Of a stretch of DNA of 64,000 nucleotides, positions 58,681 to 64,000 are shown one piece after another. The position numbers were made by a program, and so were the translations under genes. The DNA lies in NCBI GenBank assembly GCA_029269725.1, contig JARJHS010000004.1, forward strand, positions 537,163 through 601,162. The letters run 5' to 3'. This stretch comes from Pollutibacter soli (GTDB lineage: Bacteria; Bacteroidota; Bacteroidia; Chitinophagales; Chitinophagaceae). The notes under the pieces are model-generated. The model saw only the letters and a program-made list of their open reading frames with translations, was not told the DNA's origin and made no database searches. Position 1 is the stretch's first letter; every line of letters starts with the position of its first letter.

Positions 58681-60138
58681 TCAACTTGCCGTTTCCGGAA
58701 TATCTATCTGCACTGAAGTTCCTTTTCCAGGCGCACTTTCAATATTATATTTTCCTCCTAAAATAAATACACGTTCCCTGATTCCAAGCAGACCGAACGT
58801 TTTCTTTGAACGGATTTCATCTTCCTGGATACCAACACCATCATCTTTGATTTCAAGAATCAACCTGTTTCCTTCTCTTTTCAAACAACTATTGATTGAT
58901 CCCGCATTTGCATGTTTGATAATATTATTGATCGCTTCCTGGTAAATCCTGAATACACCTGTAGACTTTTCTACATTGAGTCTTGTATCATTACAGGTGG
59001 TTTCAAAATGAACAGGAATGCCATATCGTTTTTCAGTTTCGAGGCTATGCCACTCCAATGCTGCGATCAAACCGAGGTCATCGAGCATGCTCGGGCGTAA
59101 GTCTGATGAAATTCTTCTGACAGATCGGACAGCTTCATCGATCAGCTTGATCATATCTTCAATCTTCGTGCGCACTTTTTCATTTTCGCCAGGCAGTATC
59201 TTACTCAGCCAGGATGCATCCATTTTTAAACCGGTCAGTTGCTGACCCAGTTCATCGTGTATATCACGTGCGATCTGCATGCGTTCTTCTTCCCTGATAT
59301 GCTGAAGGTGATTTGACAGATGATGCAATTCCTGGTTGGCCTGCTGCAGTTCTATTTCTGCCTGAATTCGTTTAGATATATCCCTGAAGTTAGATACAAT
59401 GCCTTGTACACTTTCACTGTGCAACATGTTTGTCATCACACCATCAACCCACACATATTGCCCCTGCTTATTCAGTTTCCTGAAAGTGATGGGCACGGGT
59501 TTACCGGGGTTTGCCAGGATTTCAATTTTCTTTCTCTCTACCATCGGCCGGTCGTCCGGGTGGTAGCTGGGATCAAAATCAGGATTAATATCATCTTCGG
59601 GATCAAATCCAAGCAATTTTTTTGCAGAAGGACTTGCATAAGTGATCCTGAAATCCTTGTCGCGGATAAGAATTGCATCGGCATTGTATTCAATCAATGC
59701 TCTGAACCTAAGCTCGCTTCTGCGCAATGCTTCCAGTGCTTTTTCTCTTTCTTCCAGCGCCTCTCTTTTTTCGAGCACACGATGAATCGATGCAGGTAAT
59801 CTTTTCAGACTTCCTTTCAGTATGTAATCATCCGCACCATGTTGTAGTATATCTACTGCGTATTCTTCTGATACAGCGCCTGTAACGAGTATAAATGGAG
59901 TATTCAGTTTTCTTGCACGCAGCATCAGGAGCGCGTCCATGCTGTTAAACATAGGTACAGAATTGTCCGCCAGCACCACGTCATAACTGTTTGCTGATAT
60001 TGCTTTTTCATAAGCAGCTTTATCAGACACCACTTCATATTCCGGTTGCATGCCGTTTCTTTCGAGTGTATACTTCAGCAACTCAACATCATCCGGTTCA
60101 TCTTCCAGGACTAATATGTGCAAGCGACTTTTTACCAT
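58681..60138 (-). CDS. REC-PAS-HisKA_3 sensor histidine kinase
   Basis: 485 residues, no membrane segment. Order: receiver (residues about 6-122, ILVLEDEPDDVELLKYTLE, VVLADNSVPMFNSMDAL with Asp, FILVTGAVSEEYAVDILQHGADDYILKGSL), a coiled linker, one PAS domain (FRALIEYNADAILIRDKDFRITYASPSAKKLLGFDPEDD), then HisKA_3 dimerisation (QIARDIHDELGQQLTGLKMD, the His-Asp-Glu signature) and a NarX-type HATPase (EAINNIIKHANAGSI, DDGVGIQED, FGLLGIRERV). The receiver placed first makes it a hybrid input-side kinase, likely fed by another kinase. Upstream neighbour is the multi-PAS kinase, downstream neighbour the NarL-type regulator. Confidence 0.95.
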   Translation of the reverse strand: MVKSRLHILVLEDEPDDVELLKYTLERNGMQPEYEVVSDKAAYEKAISANSYDVVLADNSVPMFNSMDALLMLRARKLNTPFILVTGAVSEEYAVDILQHGADDYILKGSLKRLPASIHRVLEKREALEEREKALEALRRSELRFRALIEYNADAILIRDKDFRITYASPSAKKLLGFDPEDDINPDFDPSYHPDDRPMVERKKIEILANPGKPVPITFRKLNKQGQYVWVDGVMTNMLHSESVQGIVSNFRDISKRIQAEIELQQANQELHHLSNHLQHIREEERMQIARDIHDELGQQLTGLKMDASWLSKILPGENEKVRTKIEDMIKLIDEAVRSVRRISSDLRPSMLDDLGLIAALEWHSLETEKRYGIPVHFETTCNDTRLNVEKSTGVFRIYQEAINNIIKHANAGSINSCLKREGNRLILEIKDDGVGIQEDEIRSKKTFGLLGIRERVFILGGKYNIESAPGKGTSVQIDIPETAS

Positions 60139-60184
60139 TTTACAGCAGCGATAAATTTAATTCATCCGGTGTTTTCCAGGTCAC

Positions 60185-63004
60185 TTATTGGTGAATCGGT
60201 TGATTTAATGTAAAATAAAATGTCGCACCCTGATCAATCTGACCATCTGCCCAAACCTGACCACTATGCCTGCTGATTATCCGTTGAACAAGAGCGAGAC
60301 CTATTCCTGTACCTTCAAATTCGGAAGCATTATGCAATCTCTGGAATACAGTGAATAGTTTACCAGCATAAGCGGGATCAAATCCCGCGCCATTATCCTG
60401 AATACTGTATATAATTTTGCCCTCCTTTTCTTCGGCCCCGATGATGATTTCAGGTGCGTCTTTTTTTGATGTGTATTTTATAGCATTTGAAATCAGGTTT
60501 TGCCATACCTGTTGTATGAGATTAGTATCGCAAATGATGAAATTCAGCCCATTCAGGTCGATTTTTACCAACTGCTGAATATGATCAGGATAATCTTCGA
60601 GCACTGTCTTTATCAATATATTCATATCGGTATGTTCTAACCGGATCGTTTTTTTACCAATTCCAGACAATTTGAGCAGATCATCGATCAATCCGTTCAT
60701 TTTTTTTGCATTTCGTTGAATCGCAAAAAGCTTGCGTTTTGCGGATTCATCAAATTTTTCACCATAATCCTGTCCAAGAAAATCCGCAAATCCATCGATG
60801 ATTCTGATTGGAGATCGGAGATCATGTGATACTGAATAAGTAAATGCTTCCAGTTCTTTGTTGATCTGCTCCAGCTGTTGAGTCCGTTCCTCGACCCTTT
60901 TCTCCAATGCTGCATTCACATCTGCCACTTCTTTTTGTGCGGTTGCAATTTCTGTGACATCGGAAATTACGGTCATGGCTGCGTAAATATGCCCCGCTTC
61001 ATCTTTCAACGGTACATAGCTCGCAACAAAATGATCCCTGCCAAAACCTATTTCGCGACTGAATTTTTCATCATTGAATACCCTGTCGAGATCGGTTTTC
61101 ACTCTTGTATAATGAACTCCTTCCAGCACATCACCATAATATTTGCCGATCATATTTTCCCTGTGATAACCCAGTTGATGGGCAAAATTTCCCTCGATCA
61201 AAAGATAGTGCCGGGTTTCACTGAATATGATGATCGTCGTTTTTGGAATATTTGCCGCGATCGTCCGGTATATTTTTTCGCTGCGCATGATCCTTTCTTC
61301 TGCTGCTTTCCGTTCAGAAATATCACGGATGTTAAACACCATTCCTTTGATTGCCTCATCCTGTAAAAAATTCTGCGCGGTTCCCTCCATCCACATAAAA
61401 TAACCGTCCTTATGTCGCATACGCAGATTCAGCGGGATAGAAACGCCAGGATTCTGTATCAGCGTTGAAGCGAGGTCACGCATGTCCGGAAGATCATCAG
61501 GATGAATCATAGCCATTGCGATATCCAGCTGTGAGTCTTCTCTTTTATAACCCGTAATCCTTTCATAATTCGGACTGCGATATATAATGCTGAATTGCTC
61601 ATCGACAATACTGATGAGTTCATTAGAGTTTTCTATCAGCCCGTTTAATTTTTTTTCCTTTTGAAGCAGGTGTTCATTAAGCAGAATGATCTCTTCGCTT
61701 GCTTTTTTCTTTTCTGTAATATCCGTATTGATGTGCAGGTACTGAAACGGCTTATGATTTTCATCCAGGAAGGGGACGATCGTCGTTTCTTCCCAATAAG
61801 GTTCTCCATTTCGGTTAAAATGCCGTAGTTCGCCGCGCCATACCTTGCCCCGCGCAAGCGTATTCCACAAATCATCTATAACTGCTACCGGGTGTATGGC
61901 CGGGTTTACAAGACTATGACCTTTGCCCAGTACTTCATCTTTTTCGAAACCTGAAATGCGTGTGTAATTATCGTTTACGTGTTGAATAATTCCATTCGCA
62001 TCGGTGATCACAATAATGGCTGATGCATCGATTGCGTATTTATAATCCGACAGCTCGGCTGTGCGTTCCTGTACTTTCTTCTCCAGCTCTTCATTCAATT
62101 GTTTAATGCGTAATTCATCCTGCAGTTTGGCGTGATCAATCCTGTTAAGAATACCAGAGCTGTACCAATAAAGAAAGAAAAAAAACACTATCATGCTAAC
62201 TACAAAAAGCGTGATTTCAAAGCCTGGATTGATGGCATATTTTTCTGAAAATAACAGGAGGAAGTAGCCCAGTATTACGGGAATGACCAGCGTTAACGGA
62301 ATGATCATTCTTGCGAACGATCCCCCGGGAGTTCTGCTGCTGAAGGTGCGAATCAATGCATTATCCGGCTGTGCAAAAAGAAGTGCGATAGCCAGTAGAA
62401 TAAAACATAAAGCGGTCGACAATGACATCGGCAGAAAACTTAGGTTGGCGTTGATCTGGCGGATATTATAGAAATAAGCCACCAGGAAAAAAAGAGTCAT
62501 CAGCCCAATTATAATCGCTGTATAACTGTAGAGCATTGCCAGTTTCTTCCTCCTGGGGTCAAACAACAGCAATGCAAAACCAGCGAGCACGAAATTCAAA
62601 GCAGTATTGGGCGTCATTCTTCCCCGTGAATTCGGCAACTTTTCAATTGCAGGATGATCCTTCAATAATAATGCGTCTACATTAAATGAATCTTCGAAAA
62701 CGGTGTCGGATAAACGAAGAAGCCCGATGATCAAGACAAAAAAAGCAGTTGTATTGATTGTAATAAAACAAAGCCTGGTCTTGACTTCACGACTGCAAAG
62801 CGTCAGCGATACAGCAGCCAGTAAAAAGCAGATTGCCGAGAGCGGGTTCATCGGCAAAATCATCAGTTCCGGCGAAAATTTAACGGGGAAGTCGAGTAGC
62901 CATCCTGAAAGTACGATTGCGCAGATAAGTATGATGGTTCCGATGAGATACCGGGACCAACGTTTCAGATTTTGCTGGTAAAGCAGTTGTTCTGCAACAG
63001 GCAT
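60185..63004 (-). CDS. Membrane multi-PAS sensor histidine kinase
   Basis: 939 residues. N-terminal hydrophobic module with about seven membrane segments (YLIGTIILICAIVLSGWLL, SAICFLLAAVSLTLC, TAFFVLIIGLL, ALNFVLAGFALLLF, IIIGLMTLFFLVAYFY, ALCFILLAIALLF, MIIPLTLVIPVILGYFLLLF, FFFFLYWYSS), a coiled coil, then three PAS domains (KYAIDASAIIVITDANGIIQHVNDNY; LIENSNELISIVDEQFSIIYRSP; IYRTIAANIPKTTIIIFSE), and a HisKA/HATPase pair (TYSVSHDLRSPIRIIDGF, NLISNAIKYTS, QDNGAGFDPAY, GTGIGLALVQRII). There is no receiver of its own. The hydrophobic module resembles MASE-type sensors but is not assigned. Downstream genes at 60138 and 58664 are in the same direction with small gaps. Confidence 0.93.
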   Translation of the reverse strand: MPVAEQLLYQQNLKRWSRYLIGTIILICAIVLSGWLLDFPVKFSPELMILPMNPLSAICFLLAAVSLTLCSREVKTRLCFITINTTAFFVLIIGLLRLSDTVFEDSFNVDALLLKDHPAIEKLPNSRGRMTPNTALNFVLAGFALLLFDPRRKKLAMLYSYTAIIIGLMTLFFLVAYFYNIRQINANLSFLPMSLSTALCFILLAIALLFAQPDNALIRTFSSRTPGGSFARMIIPLTLVIPVILGYFLLLFSEKYAINPGFEITLFVVSMIVFFFFLYWYSSGILNRIDHAKLQDELRIKQLNEELEKKVQERTAELSDYKYAIDASAIIVITDANGIIQHVNDNYTRISGFEKDEVLGKGHSLVNPAIHPVAVIDDLWNTLARGKVWRGELRHFNRNGEPYWEETTIVPFLDENHKPFQYLHINTDITEKKKASEEIILLNEHLLQKEKKLNGLIENSNELISIVDEQFSIIYRSPNYERITGYKREDSQLDIAMAMIHPDDLPDMRDLASTLIQNPGVSIPLNLRMRHKDGYFMWMEGTAQNFLQDEAIKGMVFNIRDISERKAAEERIMRSEKIYRTIAANIPKTTIIIFSETRHYLLIEGNFAHQLGYHRENMIGKYYGDVLEGVHYTRVKTDLDRVFNDEKFSREIGFGRDHFVASYVPLKDEAGHIYAAMTVISDVTEIATAQKEVADVNAALEKRVEERTQQLEQINKELEAFTYSVSHDLRSPIRIIDGFADFLGQDYGEKFDESAKRKLFAIQRNAKKMNGLIDDLLKLSGIGKKTIRLEHTDMNILIKTVLEDYPDHIQQLVKIDLNGLNFIICDTNLIQQVWQNLISNAIKYTSKKDAPEIIIGAEEKEGKIIYSIQDNGAGFDPAYAGKLFTVFQRLHNASEFEGTGIGLALVQRIISRHSGQVWADGQIDQGATFYFTLNQPIHQ

Positions 63005-63220
63005 ATTGGAATTTTCATTATCCCGGATACTATTCCGGTTTATGAATCAATCAGAATAACGGTAAAATTAAAATGACCTTTCCGGGATTGGGTTTTGGTA
63101 ATCTTTCAATAAGGTCGGGAAGGGCGATAATCAGAGCGAATGACCCAAAAAAAGCAACGAGCATTAAATGTAAGGCATTATTCGTTTTAAGAGTAACTTT
63201 TTAATCCTGTAATTAACAGA

Positions 63221-63607
63221 TTATCGTTCCGTCTTGCCGGTTAAATTGGAGAAAATTTCGACCAGTTCCGGAAGTTCAGTGCTTTTGTCCATGACCCAAT
63301 CAGCGCCAAGTTCCAGGCATTTTTCTTTGTAATACTGGTTCCCGGAATTAGAAAGTATAATGATCTTTTGGGAAGGAAATTTTTCTTTCAGTTCTTTGAG
63401 CATACTCATCCCGGTACCATCAGGCAACCATGAATCCAGTAAAACGACATCGGGATTGAATTTTTTGCAAAGCAGGTATCCTTCGCTGATAGTATGTGCA
63501 TGTGCAGCAAGCCGGTAACCTGAAAGTCCCGCGAACATTGAATTCAGTCTTGATCCAATTACTTCCGATTCGTCAATAAGGATTACACTGAATTCTCTGG
63601 GGAGCAT
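63221..63607 (-). CDS. Stand-alone receiver domain (CheY-like)
   Basis: 128 residues, only a receiver: FSVILIDESEVIGSRLNSMF, DVVLLDSWLPDGTGMSML with the phospho-acceptor Asp, KIIILSNSGNQYYKEKCLELGADWVMDKSTEL. The acidic pair near the start reads IDESE, a variant of the usual DD, and the conserved Lys is in MDKST. It could be a phosphate sink or relay for the kinases 217 bases downstream in the same direction. Start ATG 63607, almost leaderless relative to the promoter element just upstream. Confidence 0.92.
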   Translation of the reverse strand: MLPREFSVILIDESEVIGSRLNSMFAGLSGYRLAAHAHTISEGYLLCKKFNPDVVLLDSWLPDGTGMSMLKELKEKFPSQKIIILSNSGNQYYKEKCLELGADWVMDKSTELPELVEIFSNLTGKTER

Positions 63608-63611
63608 TCAG

Positions 63612-63619
63612 CAAATTTA
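63612..63619 (-). promoter_or_regulatory. -7 promoter element of the receiver gene
   Basis: TAAATTTG on the minus strand is an exact TAnnTTTG match ending four bases before the ATG at 63607. Confidence 0.55.
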
Positions 63620-63905
63620 TTTTCGGACTTGCAGGCTGTATGTAGTCAGCCTTTTTAGTTTTTTGTAGTTGAAAATAGGACAAGAAACTTGCGCTAATAG
63701 TTACATACAGAATTGTAGTAAGATTGCTACATTGTGCCGGCAGAAATGTTACAGTGAAATTGTACCGCTATCTATTGCGATAAGCACCAGCGCGCTTTAA
63801 TTTAGCGCAAAACCAACTGCTTAGAATTCATTTACAATTTTTATAAGGCATTAACCGTATTAGGCTTAGGTTCTGATTAAACCCCTGCAACATGCAGCGC
63901 ACAAA
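63620..63905. other. Gene-free stretch
   Basis: About 285 bases with no gene. Two loosely similar TGTAGTAAGATTGCTACATTG-like and TTACATACAG words occur near 63700-63735 without forming a clear stem. Confidence 0.45.
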
Positions 63906-63945
63906 AAAAAGAGGCCGTCTCAAAACAATGAGTCGGCCTCTTTTT
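63906..63945. terminator. Terminator at the right edge
   Basis: A 17-base arm (63906-63922) pairs with 63929-63945 with only one mismatch, loop AAAACAA-like, and T/A runs on both sides. It can act in both directions. Most likely it ends a minus-strand gene that begins beyond the window and whose last codons lie in about 63975-64000; two stop codons there (63974-63976 and 63978-63980) leave the reading frame open. Confidence 0.8.
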
Positions 63946-64000
63946 ATTTTTTTAGGTTGGCGTATAAGTTTTTTCAATTACCCATCAAGGATTTCGATGA

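Overview
The window looks like ordinary chromosome of a soil- or water-type Bacteroidota, most likely of the Chitinophagales/Sphingobacteriales kind. Reasons: lipoprotein and secreted families typical of that phylum (DUF4394, DUF4136, PepSY-like proteins, PorT-like barrels, a lipoprotein BamA/TamA homologue before tamB), starts with little Shine-Dalgarno signal, and several good matches to the Bacteroidota -7 promoter element TAnnTTTG. No transposase, phage structural gene or CRISPR array is visible. Taxonomy is inferred from gene content only.

Layout. 1-17.5 kb: the end of an amidohydrolase, a tRNA-Pro(UGG), a fatty acid desaturase, many single-gene units (DHFR-like reductase, Na+/H+ antiporter, FkbM methyltransferase, AI-2E-type permease, YqhA and DUF502 membrane proteins, envelope lipoproteins), a second amidohydrolase, a GH43 glycosidase and a DUF4394 protein. 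17.5-30.6 kb: a compact nitrate assimilation island. A Cys-rich Crp/Fnr regulator and cobA (siroheme) point left. nirB, nirD, a small secreted protein, a NarK/NasA transporter, a 1180-residue nitrate reductase carrying its own FAD/NAD and [2Fe-2S] modules, a nitrate-reductase-associated protein and a rubredoxin-tailed NirA/SiR-like protein point right. mobA (molybdenum cofactor) and a SelW-like protein converge on it. Together these would import nitrate, reduce it to ammonium and make both special cofactors.

31.5-44.2 kb: an OmpR-type two-component system, an M28 peptidase, tRNA-Pro(CGG), chrA preceded by a small gene broken by an in-frame TGA, a YoaK-type membrane protein, a PHA-granule-type protein, two DUF1254 lipoproteins and a GH127-type beta-L-arabinofuranosidase. 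44.2-57 kb: an intergenic array of hairpin repeats, DUF4342, ORF6N, a GT1 glycosyltransferase, a PepSY-like protein, and the tamL-tamB envelope biogenesis pair. 57-63.6 kb: a signalling cluster with a possible pseudo-receiver, a NarL-type regulator, a REC-PAS-HisKA_3 kinase, a large membrane multi-PAS kinase and a lone receiver.

The non-coding DNA has its own character. Short degenerate words (AACGAA, GGATACAGG, GAAAACTG, CCTGCC, CGCAGAT, CCGCGG types) recur between unrelated genes and sometimes run into gene ends. The items most worth following up are the rubredoxin-tailed NirA-like protein, the single-chain nitrate reductase, the four-cysteine Crp regulator, the hairpin array near 44.5 kb and a set of apparently leaderless promoters.
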